Source: Fasciola hepatica
Taxonomy: Eukaryota; Platyhelminthes; Trematoda; Plagiorchiida; Fasciolidae
DNA: 64,000 nt
Assembly: GCA_948099385.1 (NCBI GenBank)
Contig: CANUEZ040000113.1
Location: 4,352,501 to 4,416,500 of the forward strand
Direction: 5' to 3'
This document shows, piece by piece, positions 21,175-33,579 of the stretch (position 1 is the first letter of the stretch; every line of letters starts with the position of its first letter). The notes under the pieces were generated by a model that saw nothing but the letters and a program-made list of their open reading frames with translations, searched no databases and was not told the origin of the DNA. A program made the position numbers and the translations under genes.

Positions 21175-23145
21175 TTACATCACTGTGGTTCCTCTTCCCA
21201 TTGGTAAATTCTAGAAATTAACATTCCTAAGCTTATGCCACGTGGGCGAAAATAATCTAAAAGGGCGCCTCAGCTCCAAACGGATCTGCCCAACTTAGTG
21301 AAGCCGTGTTTTTTCCACCAAAGAATTGCATGACACAGAAGTGGTGGAGTGTTTTGTTGCACTGGTATGACAGTAAGTTAGCTCTGAATTAAGTTAACTG
21401 CAAACCACAGAGTTATAATTCCGTTAGTTTAGATTCACATTTAACCGAAAGGCGTTCGCGAATGAATAAGAATAAAAGAACCACCAGGATAACAATCTTG
21501 AACTCCATCTCTCTGCACAATCCGAGTGGGCCTGGTAACCTTTTATTTTCTTATTGATTCGACCTTCCCAGATGTGTCACGACATCTGTAATCTTTTCAG
21601 CCGATACGAATCAACCTTAAAAAGAATGCATTTTCCTCTGATGCATTCGAAGATTATTTATGCTCGAAAAGAAAAGGTAACACAGCGGCCATTTCATTTG
21701 AACCATATGGAGCGTGTGTGGAAAAGTTTTGTCCTGTTATCCAGATACAATGCTGTGCTACTCATGCCAGAAACGTACTAACCCCCAGCAATAGAGAAAC
21801 CAGAAATCTGAAAAAAATCAAGACCTAAATTGCCCAACCATCTATCAACGTGCCCTCTGTAGGCAAATTAAGTGCAACCTGTTCACGTGACCACAGAGGT
21901 AGTGCAATCGCGTGCGCACGGTTTACATTCTGAACGCCAATTTTAATTTCAATGGATAAGTCAGAAATGTAGGTTAGCAAACATTTTCCTGAACCCCCTC
22001 GCTACCTCGTCGCACGTACATACCGCAGTCAGTGTGGTTGTGTATATAGTCAGTGAAACAAATATTGGTAACTAAAGTAGAATTTCGCATCACGCAGGAA
22101 AGGGATCGATTGGATAAAGCGACGGTAAGTCCATCTCAGATTGTTTATTTCTACATAAAATATTAGAGAGATATTTGAAAAAAGTGTCAGGGAAGTATCA
22201 TCTCCGAAATTATGGCTTGTTGAAACCCCTTTATGATTCGATACTTCAATTTTCTTGAAATAAGTTTAGTTTAGAATTACATTAAAACATCACCATTTGC
22301 ACGACACTCTTCGTTGATATGCAGTTTTCTCCTTGAATGGTTCAATCCTTCGGTCGGTCAGCTGACCAGTCCACGCTGGCGGTGAATTAATTCTTATTCC
22401 GTGGAGTTTTGTCATTCTGCCCCACGTGATTAGATCTTGTTGAAATTTTCCGACCGAACGATTTTGATGAACAACAGTCGGAATACTGACTTCATTAACA
22501 TCCTTGGATGTTGAAATCACGTTTATCAAGTTCAAAAATCTGGACTACTTGACCGACCGAACAGTCAAAATAACCCTTTTGCTGGTGACATTCATCAACG
22601 ATTTAACGGAAAAGAAAAATCAGTTATATAAAAAGAATTACTCAGTTGCACGGGTTTTTTTCTGGCATTAATTTTGTCTAGAGCGAAAAAATGATCCAAT
22701 TCTCCCATCTTTCTTCTCTCACAAGAAAGGAAATTAGCATAAAATCAATACTCCCGAGAATAACCAATGGAAAACCAAGTACTAAATGATATTTTATGCT
22801 GACAAAATACACCAGTAGTTAGTAAGATAAAAAGGCCTGTTTCTTCATTCGAGACGATTTAAAAAGCAATTTAATTCCCATTTTTTTCACAAACGACTTT
22901 TGGTCGATAAAAATTTTCTTCCGAATAATTTCAGCCGATTTGACAATGGTGAACCTAACAACGATCTTGACTACGCTGTGTTATTTAGCAACAATATTTT
23001 AGTACAACATTTCAATTGGCGCGTCGATTTCTCGATACACTTCGAATCGATCTCGGTTTTGACACATTAAGGAAAGGATAAATTTATCAAGCCTAGTAGG
23101 CAGAGAAATATCTTTATATTCAAATATAATATGATTTATCATGTA
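21175..23145. other. No recognised gene
   Basis: A block at 21670-21780 resembles 1950-2060. A minus ORF at 22290-22535 has an FQQDLITWGRMTKLHGIRIN segment faintly like a LINE thumb region, too weak to call. A GTAAGT at about 22122 follows a short sequence that could be a non-coding exon. Confidence 0.35.
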
Positions 23146-23149
23146 GTAG

Positions 23150-23330
23150 CAATGCTGAACTCACCACTGAGAACCGTGAAAACTGTGCACCACAGTTGTT
23201 TCGTGTGGCATTTTAGGCATAATCAACAGTACACAACCACCGAACCCCCACAGGAACTCGAACCTGGGATGAATGACTGTGAGTAGAGCACAAAATCAAT
23301 TAGTGCACTATCCGGACTGGATATCGAAAG
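23150..23330 (-). repeat. tRNA-derived SINE, family B, minus copy
   Basis: CCCCCACAGGAACTCGAACC is followed by TGAATGACTGTGAGT and CACTATCCGGACTGG. These are the reverse of the B-box region, anticodon-side spacer and A-box side (CCGGATAG) of the plus copies at 32.9 and 40.3 kb. Confidence 0.65.
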
Positions 23331-23334
23331 CTTG

Positions 23335-26300
23335 TTTAATTTCGCCATTTCCATGATATATCACCTTCAGTCATTGGTTATCACGGGCAACAAACCTTTG
23401 TTCAAACAGTGTTCGACTCACGTGACGAACCAGTTCTCCGTAAATGACCTCAGTGAACCAGTGACATTCCGATCCTGAAGTCAAACTTTGGCTATGCAGT
23501 GCTTTCCTGACTTTCTTTGAAGAGCTGAGCGTTGCTACTCCGTGAAGAGTCACATCATATATAAATCCTCTCTCCTGCAGCTCAAAATCATTTTATATTT
23601 GAGCCTAAACTGTTGCTGATTTGAAGCACTGAATGAATTAATTGTGCACGACCATCAATTGAAGACCACTGTCTCTGATTAAAATCGTAATCATAATAAT
23701 TAGGTCTTACAGATGGTTGACTGTCGAGTAATCATCAATTTGTAACATTAGGACAAATTGCTCCATATTTGTGGTTTACCTGGCAAAGGAAGAATATAAG
23801 TTGTCCTGCTTGAGAAATTAATCCAATCAACCTTTGCATGCAAGTGTCATTGGTGTGACCAGTTGAATCTAAGGCTTCAGTGCAAATAACTGCAAGTGAT
23901 AGAATCTGACCAACCAGAAATGTGGTAACACCTATGGAATGTCAGTTGAAGGAAATTTTTCTCACTGCAATAGAGTTGAGATGTTGATCTGGAAATAAAT
24001 CTATATCGAAGGGCACACAAGATGATGGGGACCACAGATTCACCAACAAGGGGCCGATCACTTCGTAACCGACGGTTCACTCATCTGATTTCGATTTGGA
24101 GCCCAAAATGATGCACACAAGTTGTGGACTACGACTGGAAGAATTTCATCTGCTGAGTAACAAGACGTTGTGAAGGAAATCAAGTTAAATAAAGAGTGCA
24201 GATATTTTGAATCATCGGTTCACTCGCACAGGTTCTACTGAATTTTGTTCCGAATGCGCCTATTATGCCCGTTGAACAATTTCTACCCTAGGCTCTCGAC
24301 GCCCTACACGTTTCTGCAATATTTGAGATTCGAAGTATGCCATCCGTACTTCGTATTCTACTCCTATGAAGATATATGCCTAAAAAGTCGTCAAGTTCTA
24401 CATTTTGAAATTATATGAAATACATTATTTTAACTGTAAGAAAAACCGCTATCGAATGTGAATCGGTCTTGAGAAAGTTTAACCGGGGTTACCAAATACC
24501 CGACTGACTACTATAATTTCTGACAACCCTGTGTTACCGAATACCAAAGGCTTGCATACGTCATATTCCATGAAGCATCATTTTTTGACACACTCTGAAA
24601 CGAACTCGGTTCTGATGGTTAGGAAGGATCCGGGCACCCTAAAGCGGAAGAGTTTGAAGCAATGAGGATCTGTTTTTCAAATGGCTTTCGTGGATTGAAG
24701 TTCTGATTCCAGGTTGTAACGAATAAATGAACTTCTCCGGACTCTCTACTGGTGAATCCACTTCCATAGGCATCAACTAAGACATGTCTTGGACAAAGGA
24801 TTATCCGAGTAAGTCAAACTGCGCTCTTTTCGACAAACATGAATAAATAATTGCATTATTAAAAGAGTCCATATTCAGGTAATTTTGAATTTCCAGGCTG
24901 CAATCATCCGGGAGAAGCCAATAATTTCAGACCCCTCTTCATGTCGTCAATGAGCATGGGAATTCAGCGACTTTTTTCTGTTCTATCATAAGCCAGACGG
25001 GAAGCCTACGTTGAATGTTCCTCGTAAAATTTGGTCCAAGTTTGCAACTTACTACTTAAATGCTCGTTAGTAGGCTAAACTGAGTAAACTTCTCAAAACT
25101 GGAGATGATGGCGCCCGCTTTCAAATAGTAAAAGTGGTCTTGAAAGTTTACTTGCTTTGCTCTAAATGGAGTCCATAATGAACGGTTAAACATTGATGGT
25201 GTTTATGGCATATGCTCTTTTCACTGTATTTAGGCAGATGAAGAAACTATTTGTCGTTGACAGCCCTTATTACTGTCAGTCCCTTCTCCTCTAAATGAAT
25301 TAGAAATCTGTGCTAATAGTCCATTGAAAACTTACTCTACCACAAAAGTATGAAATGAAGTCCTTGCTCCACTCGTTTGATGCACACTTTTGTTCTTCCG
25401 GCTCACTACGGAATACATGAATAGTGTTATTCTATCCAACAGGTGCATAGCTAAACAGACAATAAAAAGCACTACGACTCTCACTGTTTTACTTTCTCAT
25501 CCTTGTTAGTGTTCGTCAGCAGTGCACATCTATAGATGCCCCCAGTAGTCATTCCGTGGTTATCAGTAGTGAGCTGAGGGTTGATGCTGCATGATGAATA
25601 GTTTCATAATCAATTCAAACCTCTTTCCAACCAGTACGGATGAAACATTTTCACTAAAAATGTTATTTGAAATAACACGTTTATTCTATTTGGAATTAAA
25701 GGAGAAAGCAGTACTTAAGAAATCCGCCTATTCGCGCGTGAGAGAGCAGGTCCTGAAAACTGATCAAGCTCAAGCTGCACATGGAATCGGCACGACCAAG
25801 TAACGCTGCCCAGTGTCTGGCAAAATGTGATTGGATAAAATGTTTCAGTCAGATGTGAGATACGTGGGTGTGAGTTCTCGTGGCAGCCAATTACCATGCA
25901 TCAGTAAGCCATCAGTACATCAGAATATGGTCATTCCGTTATCGATCTAAAGGACTGTAAATCGACAAATCAACATTTTAAATTTATTTCCATGAATGGC
26001 TGCAGTGTATAACTAATGGTGGATTGAAAGCATGGTTTATTATGTAATACTACACAGATACTATTACAATGGTCATTATTGAAGGTATTTCATTGCCACC
26101 TGTTAACTTCTGTGATCAGTTAAATCCTATTTCCGGATATCTTCGCCCCATTTCTATATTACAGAGGAAAGGTCAAGCTAATCTAACATCACAGTGTGCA
26201 TATTCAACTTCATAAATCTTATTCAAGTCAACAGTCGATGATCAATAAATTGTGAACCAGATGGTATCCTGTACCGGAAAATAATCGTATTTGTCTCGAA

Positions 26301-26490
26301 TATGAGATTTCGATGATGCATATCATAGAACCCAGTAACTGGACAATACTACACTGGGGTAGCGGAAAGTAATCAAACAGATGTGGTCATCCGGACCCCC
26401 TGATAATTGTTCTGGTCACACCTGTTTTATTTCCTTGAGGATTATTTCTGCTGAATGACAATCGAAGATGTTTTGGATTTTTCCCATATA
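23335..26490. other. No recognised gene
   Basis: Short ORFs and AT-rich DNA. It contains one copy of the 'CTTGAGAAAG' dispersed repeat (24462-24600). Nothing else is supported. Confidence 0.4.
24462..24600 (+). repeat. Dispersed repeat R copy 1
   Basis: Contains GGTCTTGAGAAAG, then CCGACTGACTACTATAATTT, CTGACAACCCTGTGTTACCG and CATATTCCATGAAGCATCAT. The same blocks in the same order recur at 41400-41545, and the first blocks recur at 49575-49670. Identity is moderate, so the family is old. Confidence 0.6.
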
Positions 26491-26491
26491 G

Positions 26492-26557
26492 GTTATGGAG
26501 TCAGTTCTAAGGTTTGGGATTTCTTATGGAAAATGGGAAATAATGTGCTACCCTGGG
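26492..26557 (+). CDS. Candidate internal exon, unrecognised
   Basis: A polypyrimidine acceptor (TTTTTCCCATATAG) and a GTAAGT donor bracket 66 bp. One of two open frames reads SSKVWDFLWKMGNNVLPWG after a Y-G-V. The splice signals are good, but the peptide is too short for a family call and two frames stay open. Low confidence. Confidence 0.2.
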
Positions 26558-26559
26558 GT

Positions 26560-29005
26560 AAGTGTGGGAAGAACAAATCTAGCAACTTGTCAGGACGCGG
26601 GTTATTTAGTATTACTTAAGACGTGATGAGTTGTCTGAATAAACGGGTCGATTGTGTGAAATGACAGGAACAATTTAGAAATAGCGTGGGTGAATTAAAG
26701 CCTGACGGTGAACTTGTCCAGTTTTAACTGAATTAATCATACTCTGAATGACACACCTCTACTCTCACATCACCGAAGTCAGCGAATAAGTCTCAGAAGT
26801 CAGGGTAGTTTGGCACTCGTAGCTGATAACAACAGTCCCGAATGGAACGACACTTGGTTAAAAGCCAAAAATACCTAAGTCGTGAGCTTCAGTTATGTTT
26901 TGCACAAATCTGCAGAGCAAAGAATGCAAAGCCAGAAACGTTCAGGGACGACTCTCAAAAGTATGTGTCAGATTGGCGGTCGAACTAGGAACAACTTGGT
27001 TTGGAGTGATCAAACAAAGTACGTACATGGAGTGGCGAGAGAGACGATGATTGTCGGTAATAAATGTAGTGTCATCACAGTAGCATTCAGCATGACCCGT
27101 ATGTTAGCGACATCATTCACTCACGAACAAGGCAGACATGAAAGAAATAACCAGTCAGTGGTTGATGCAATGAAATGGAAAGTATGCGACTGTCGTTCGA
27201 TTGACCAACCCGGAGAAATGACAGAAACAACGAATGAGATAGTACATGAGTACGGGAAATGTAAGCAAAGGTAGATCACTCTGAGTGAGTAAAACAATTC
27301 GGGAAACTTGTGCCAGAACGGCTGCCTGAGTGCTTGTGGATGTGTGGGAATCGTGAAGGATTGTGATCATTCAGTTACACTGACAGTTCATTAAACTATG
27401 TTTTCCTCTTTCTGCTCTCACGGCACTTAATCAATCTTTCTGAAGGTCTCAAAATAACTTGTGTTAAGTTCAGAGGCCACAAGCTTTCTTCATGGCAGTA
27501 GCCTCCTATCGTCTTTCGGCTCGGGTAAGCTGAATGGAGCCTGATCGATAAATATTTATCGTGCGGATAGATTGTCCAAATCAGTTACCTCGTTTCCGCA
27601 GGAGTAACTAACACTTAAAGATTTTGATCAAAGAACGTGCAGGAGCTCGTAACTAATGTGATTGAAATGTGTTTGTATCATAATAAAATAGTAAGCTTTT
27701 CTATATTTCAGCAAAAGTTATCGCAGTACTTGTCGACCTCATGAGAGGTTCTGGGAGTGACGGAAGACGGCTCCTCTGTTGGAGCACGGATGAAGTGGAG
27801 CTCTCTACGTAGGTGGCAACTCCCAGATCCTTTCTACCCACTGTTTCTTTTTTACTTGGTAGAAGTTAGTACTGCTCTCAGTCAAAAGTGCATGAAGAGT
27901 ACCTTCTTATCTGAAACACTTCTGAACTACTTGCACGACAAAAACCATGGATGCCTTATTGGAAAGAGAAACGTCAAACCATTTTGAGTACGAGTTTATC
28001 AAAAAAGTGCGTAATTCCTACGCGGAAAAGGTCCGCTAAATTTAGTGTGTATACACTATGAATGGCAGAGGTCGTCTGATCATAGAGTATAGTTTGTCGG
28101 TCTGTACGTAGTTCTGTTTCAACACTTTTCGCAATTCACGACCATCACATCTAGTGGCTATTCACTTCCGTGACCACCGAGAAATGGATTGAACAAGTTA
28201 CTTCATATTTTCCGCAGTTAGCTGATTGAGATGAAAGTCATTTTAAACTGTCTTCTTTAGCAATAATGATGCAACCAACGGAATGCAGAGTTGCTCGCAA
28301 ATCTGGAAAAAGATAGGAAATTTCTTTTAGGCTGTTAAAGTTCATCCAAACTTAAGCCCGGAATACGCTGCGATGAGATATCTTTGGTTTTCTTGGATTA
28401 TTCCTGTTTTTACACCGGTAACGGCTAAAACAAAAAAATTTGGGTTTGACCGCAGTAAACATACAGTATCGTGATGCGAAATCATCTCAGGTAATCCACT
28501 TTATCCGTTTGTATATTTTGAGGATAAGTGGGCGATAGACGGCCAAGTCCCGTTAACAGTCGGCATGTCAGCGTCTGCCCAGATTCCAGACCAGTGATTG
28601 AGCCAACGGACCCGCAAGTGACAAGGTAGCGGATCGATAGGAAGAGAACGGACTCCCGTCGAATGATATCTGGTTGTATCATCTATCAACCAGAAGAGAG
28701 GTTGTCCGATGCGAGTTTGAAAAATTTGGTTCGTGTTGCCACTATCACCTGTGACAGTGACTGTTTTTTTCTACGTAAACAATGTGTTCTGCAATTAATA
28801 ACTGAAATGGTTCGGAGTCAGAAAGGTTTTCTCACCGGAGTTGGAGGCAACGTACAGAACAAATAATCTATCAACAGTCAAGAATGTGCACCGTTAATGT
28901 TAAGAAATTTAGAATGGATCTCAATAAAAACTCTACTCAGTTACATAGACATTGCTAAACTTCAGAAGCTAAGCCTTTTCTACACTGATAGCCCTGTTTT
29001 CCATA
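26560..29005. other. No recognised gene
   Basis: A 130-codon frame at 26882-27274 is the longest ORF here, but it has no domain and starts at a non-ATG codon. Other ORFs are short. Nothing repeats elsewhere in the window. Confidence 0.4.
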
Positions 29006-29009
29006 ATAT

Positions 29010-29212
29010 GCTTCATCATACAGTGTGAACAGTCGAACCAATGAAAACCATGGGAGCACAGTACAGATTTTCATCCTCGATAGAAATCATCAGCAGCACA
29101 CATCCACCCAGCCCCAACTGGGACTCGAACCTACACTGAGTGATGAGTTGTACTGTGTAAAACTCGAATCCCCTACCACTCATACTCATATAATAGTCAA
29201 GCTCTGTAGGTT
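29010..29212 (-). repeat. tRNA-derived SINE, family B, minus copy next to LINE 3' end
   Basis: CAGCCCCAACTGGGACTCGAACC gives the minus-strand B box and GGGGCTG motif in two parts. TTTTCATCC-TAGAAATCATCAGCAGCACACATCCACC matches the reversed family B body (GTGGATGTGCACAGCTGATGATTTCTAACAAGG type at 40.4 kb). The head end abuts the 3' end of the RTE-like LINE near 29220. Confidence 0.65.
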
Positions 29213-29391
29213 GTTCAACGGAATGTCTTCGTTGTTCTTAGGACCTCAAAGAAAAGCCATTCATCGTAGGAGTCCCGCGTTGTGCGATAAATACTTTACT
29301 CACCCATACACGACTGCCTACGGCCACAGGATGAGTCGGCCCATGGATGTTGCGGATCATCGCCGACCATGCACGAAGGTTGGTTGTGAGC

Positions 29392-30055
29392 TCAGCGCAA
29401 ATCGTCACCCAGTTTTTCTTCCAGTATTGCAAGCCGTAGATCGTTCAATGTCCGAAGTGCTCCATGCCTTTCTCTACGGGGATCAACCACGTTTTCAGTT
29501 GACCACCAAGGCGACAGCACCATCCTGTGCGTGGTGTAGGACAGAGGGGTTGTCTGTATGTGATCGAACCACTGCATGCGGCGGTGTTGAAGAAAGACGG
29601 AGAGTTGGTCAATGCCGCAGCATCGCCTTCTTATTTCGCCGTTTGATAGCATTTACCGCCTTCACTGAATTTTTTGTTTGTACGAAGAGTTCGGCGCAGA
29701 CACCAGTGGTCGAACACCTCCAATCTCCTGGTATCTTCAGCTCGTAGTGGTCAGGTTTCACACCCGTACGTGAGCACGGGTCGGATAACGGCACAGAAGA
29801 CGAGAATCTTCGTGCGAAGGCTAATTTCGCTCTGTGACCGTTGCATACGCCGAAGCTGGAAAAACTCTTTCTGTGCATTGTCAATCCTTGACAGTACTTC
29901 GTCCTCCGCCCGACCATTCGGAAGCAGATCTGACCCCAGATATTTGAACGATAGTACGTACTCGATCGCCTGACCGTTGATAGACAACTGCTGAGCTGAC
30001 GGCCCATGGCAAGTCGACAAAGCCTTTGTTTCAACTGAATTGACTTCGAGACCAA
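29392..30055 (-). pseudogene. RTE LINE C-terminal RT and thumb region
   Basis: The frame at 29751-30020 reads QAIEYVLSFKYLGSDLLPN, NAQKEFFQLRRMQRS and ILVFCAVIRPVLTYGCET. This is the region after the polymerase box, in which a template-grip helix is followed by the 'RP-L-YG-ETW' motif. The next frame (29392-29652) gives EIRRRC and MQWFDHI, the RTE C-terminal domain. One frameshift separates them near 29690. The segments are well preserved compared with the other LINEs in this window. Confidence 0.8.
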
Positions 30056-30109
30056 TGGTCTCCGAGAGATAATCGAGCCGGTCCAGAACTGGCTAAGGTA
30101 AGGTGGGAG

Positions 30110-30260
30110 AAATACCTAGCACGACAACATAGTCTGCAGACTCCAGGTCCGAGAGGTACACCGTTGGGCTCAATTGGACACTGAGATAACCATCCAAGGC
30201 TTTGCTCATTGTTTAGTCAACAGAATAGTTGAACAACATTGGTGGGAGAGGCCGTCCCTG
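30110..30260 (-). pseudogene. RTE LINE polymerase box with YADD changed to SADY
   Basis: Minus-strand reading gives QLSPTVYLSDLESADYVVVL at about 30180-30120, where intact family members have a YADD-type pair of aspartates. Here the tyrosine is Ser and the second aspartate is Tyr. The GVGQGRPLPP box just upstream (near 30250) has also lost its usual cysteine. Either change should abolish synthesis. Confidence 0.75.
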
Positions 30261-31354
30261 TCCAACTCCAGAATTGATTGCGAACGCCGAAGGTTCTCCA
30301 ACACACAGGGACACGTGCGCTAGTGAAAGTTTAATAAGCCTTCAGGTTCCTTGTGAGTTTGACAGGAATCCTGTCAGATTCCAGTGTACTCCAAAGGCAT
30401 TCACGATTAACCGAGTCCAAGGCATCTCAGAAATCAATGAAGCAGAATACCGTTGGGTGCTGGAACTTGTGGCTATGTTCCAGTACTCAAAGCTGTGCGA
30501 AGACTTAGTACACACGATCTCTGCTATGGCGACAACCCCCTTGTTCCCGTCGAGTGCGGAAGTCTCTCGCAACTGAGAAGCGATTTTGTGGCAGTGCACG
30601 GAAAATCTTTGCAGTGATATCAATTAAACTGTACCTCGATGTTTGTCGCACACCGTCTTGTCTCCTTTCTTAGGAAAGGGGGACAGAACAGAGACTCCCT
30701 AGTATGTTGGAAATGTCTTTCTTTCCCATATAGATTGGAACAGCAAGTGGAGCTTGTCTATCAGTGATGACAAGCAGGTCTTATACACTTCTGGTGGTAT
30801 GTTATCCTCTCCAGTAGTTTTCTGTTTTGCATCTGGTTGACGACCCTGGTGATTTCCGTCATACTTGGTGGCTTGCAGTTGACGTCATAGATCTCTACTC
30901 TAGGGGAGGGTGGGAGATCCGCGGTGTGATCGGAAAGTCGGTTGAGAAGCCGGTCAAAATTCTTTAACCAAAGTTCGATTTTTCTTCTCTGTTCGGGGAT
31001 AATCTGGCCTGCTGCATCATGTAAGACGGATTCAGGCTTGTATCGACCATTCGAGATAATTTGCCGAAGTCACCGGTACCGGAAGCGGTCTTCAGCTCCT
31101 CTGCCACTTCGATTCAGTACCTCTTACGATTGACCCTAGCCGAGCTTGAGGCCTTTCACTGTAGTCTTAGGTGTTCTGTACTTCCCACTATTCGGGCTTC
31201 CTGGGCCTTGGCTGATAGTTGCAAGGAGGTCGCTGAGATCCAGTCTTCCAGATATTATACAGTTCCCCCCCCCAACTCCTTCCAAGCAGCCTCCTTGAAT
31301 ACCGACTTGATCACCTTCCACCTTTCTTTCACGGAGGACCCATCCTTCTGCGCG

Positions 31355-32182
31355 CTAGTTACAGTAGCCAGCCGGTCTGCGATAGTGTTCGAGAGAGCGT
31401 TGCTCGTTTCTGATACTTCCAGGGCTGCAAAGTTGATTTGTCTCGGTGGTGAGACTGAGGCTCATATGCAGACGCATTTTAAAGCTCGCGTGTACTAGGA
31501 CATGGTCTGCACTATTCATGTTTTCCGTTACTGCTCCGCGGTACACTCGGCAGTCCTCTACAGACGAAGCCAAACAGGAACACCAGAATATGATCTATTT
31601 GATGCACTGAGTGACCGTGGTTGGGGTACCAGGTTAACAAATGTCTTCTGGGGTAGTGGAAGCGAGTGTTGCAGATGACTAACCTGTTAGCATCGGCCAG
31701 ATTCACTAAGTGGTGTCCTTTCTCACAGCATTAGCCGAGTCCAAACTTTCCTAGGACATGGCGAGTGGACTCATTCGAGGGGCCTGTTCATGCTTTGCCG
31801 TCACCGGCGATGGAGAATATACCACTGCTTGAAATACGACTGGTTGGATCTTGTGATTTGTCTTTGAAATCACCTTTTGTCGTATTTCCAGCCGTATTTG
31901 TCGGTGCGTAGATGGCAATCACCGATAGATTCTGGGAAGAGCTCTTGAAGCACGTCTGGGTCAACCTCGAAGAAATCGGTTACCAAGAAATCAGGAGAAT
32001 GTTAGTTTTTTGCTCGGGAAGAAAGCGGAGCCAAGGTGTCCGGAGTTATCCTCAGGCTTACTATGATACAACCAATGAATCGTATCCATTCCCAGAACCT
32101 TAACACACCAAGTGTCAGAGCTGGGTAGTAGAACTTCTGAAAGGCAGGCCAAATCTACATGGTAATAATGTGGTGTTCGCAT
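31355..32182 (-). pseudogene. RTE LINE APE-type endonuclease, frame-broken
   Basis: The N-terminal part (32182-31991) has CLSEVLLPSSDTW in the place of the usual 'LSETR' motif, then a SKPEDNSGHLGSAF segment (usually DN-G-GVG). The C-terminal part (31706-31512) has ANRLVICNTRFHYPRRHLLTW and HSVHQIDHILV, the catalytic-side segments around NT-F and QID-I. DCRVYRGAVTENMNSADHVLVHASFKMRL (in two pieces, 31555-31460) contains the D-R-RGA and final SDH region, here SADH. The enzyme would nick the genome before reverse transcription. Confidence 0.7.
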
Positions 32183-32784
32183 TGTAATACTCTGGGCATC
32201 TACGTCTAGTAGTAGTACCTATGTCCACGTCACATTCCAACAGGCTATGTGCGCCTGTTTTCTACGGTAGATGGTTCCGGCTTGCTGTCTTGTCCCTTCG
32301 ACCGCTGGGGCACGAGGAGCGTAGCTTACCGGGGACACCGTAGCATGACGAGAATGTTTAAATTCACAGTAGTCCATTGAGTCTTGTGGATAATGATACG
32401 AAGTAGTGTCCTCAGTACCTTTCGGGACTTTTGGGATATTCGGTAGCCCAGTTAGACCTTTTTTGTTCTAGGGTGCACCTCTGGCTTTTGCATATCCAAG
32501 TGCAACCTGAAAGGCAGCAGGGGCTACCGCCTTATTTGATGGCGGGCAGCATGCTTAAAGTCACAGTGCAGTAAACAGACTTGTGGTATTTTAGAATGGA
32601 ATACCCTAGCCAAACGAAAACCCACCACGTTTTCAAGCACTGCCGCTGCTCATCCGCGGCTACTTATTCAGTGAGTCAAATCCCGCTTTATTCACGACTA
32701 GCTACTGGTTTAGTGGCCTTGCCCCTATCCGCGACCTGGGGGCTCTCCCAGTAGCACGCAGCTGTGCTCGAGATTAGTGCCAAC

Positions 32785-33205
32785 CCGATCGGGAAATCCT
32801 CTGCTAACATTCGAAACCAGTACCGAAACGGAGCTTTATTGTGTAGGATATAAGTTAAGTAGGCCGCTGAGAGCCAATCCGGATAGCCTTGTGGTTAAGG
32901 TGTTCAACTCACACTTGTTCTCCCCGGGTTCGAGTCCTCGTGGGGGCTCGGTGGAAGTGCGTTTCTGATGACTCCTAGTAAGGATGAAACAGTTGTACAG
33001 TGCTTCCATGACTTTAAGTTTTTTGAACCTTCACACTGTATGATGAATCTTACTTTGTGTAAAAGAGAGAAAATAGAGTTCACGTTTCATTTGATGACTC
33101 AAATGTAATTATGAAGTAGTTTAGTCTGATGATTTTCAACAAGGATGAAACAGCTGCTTTCACGGTTTGAACGTTCATACTGTATGATGAGTCTTATTAT
33201 TATAC
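32785..33205 (+). repeat. tRNA-derived SINE, family B, plus copy with duplicated tail
   Basis: CCGGATAGCCTTGTGGTTAAGG is the A-box side and CCCGGGTTCGAGTCCTCG the B box. Then come GGGGGCTCGGTGGAAGTGCG and GATGACTCCTAGTAAGGATG. The tail (AAGGATGAAACAG ... TGAACCTTCACACTGTATGATGA) appears twice, at 32985-33055 and 33140-33195. The copy at 40.3 kb shares both head and upstream leader (TTTATTGTGTAGGATATAAG), so the unit starts about 80 bp before the A box. Confidence 0.75.
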
Positions 33206-33579
33206 AACTCTAATCTCCTACGACTGAGACTCAGACCTGTTTTCACTATGGTCTCGATTGAGATGGAAGCAAATGTTCACGGAACCGGGCTTAATATACT
33301 GTTCATATCAAAAAGGCATAGAATAACAACAGCCGTACCTTCCGTTCATTGTATTTTTCCGGGTGATCAGACTGCCCATAGAACAATGGAGAAATTCCTT
33401 TAAAAACAGAAGTGTAGCATACTAGTGTAGTATACTGGAGCAGGATTGTTCCAATGGGGGCTGCACGTGTCCTGTCTGCAGAACCACAGAAAGACAGAGA
33501 ACGCTCTCAGTTGTAGTTCAGTGAGTGCACCAGCTCGCACCAACAAAAACAAATGCAAACGTGTACAGTCCGAAAATAC
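33206..33579. other. No recognised gene
   Basis: Short sequence between the SINE and the inverted repeat. ORFs here run into the inverted repeat and are not believable genes. Confidence 0.4.

Larger units (their letters stand above)
29220..32770 (-). mobile_element. RTE-like LINE, nearly full length, inactive
   Basis: On the minus strand from high to low coordinates: a 5' region (32770-32200); an APE-type endonuclease start (VDLACLSEVLLP, 32180-31990) and end (NTRFHYPRRHLLTW...HQIDHILV, 31700-31512); a linker; the RT with a SGVGQGRPLPPML box near 30250; the polymerase box near 30130; a FKYLGSDLLPNGRAEDEVLSR segment (29960); and a C-terminal EIRRRC...RMQWFDHI domain (29640-29560). This order and the YLGS and WFDHI elements are typical of RTE/BovB-like LINEs. 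Frames change repeatedly and the polymerase box is mutated, so it is dead. A 240-codon plus-strand ORF over it (29025-29747) is an antisense artefact. Confidence 0.8.

Noticed and set aside
22290..22535. LINE thumb fragment (FQQDLITWGRMTKLHGIRIN)
   Set aside because: Only a faint resemblance to the L..DL..L..W....G..IN pattern; no other LINE motif nearby.
26882..27274. 130-codon plus ORF as a gene
   Set aside because: Non-ATG start, no domain, no splice context and no similarity to anything else in the window.
29025..29747. 240-codon plus-strand ORF, one of the longest in the window
   Set aside because: It is antisense to the RTE-like LINE, whose minus-strand frames carry recognisable RT and C-terminal motifs; the plus frame has no domain.
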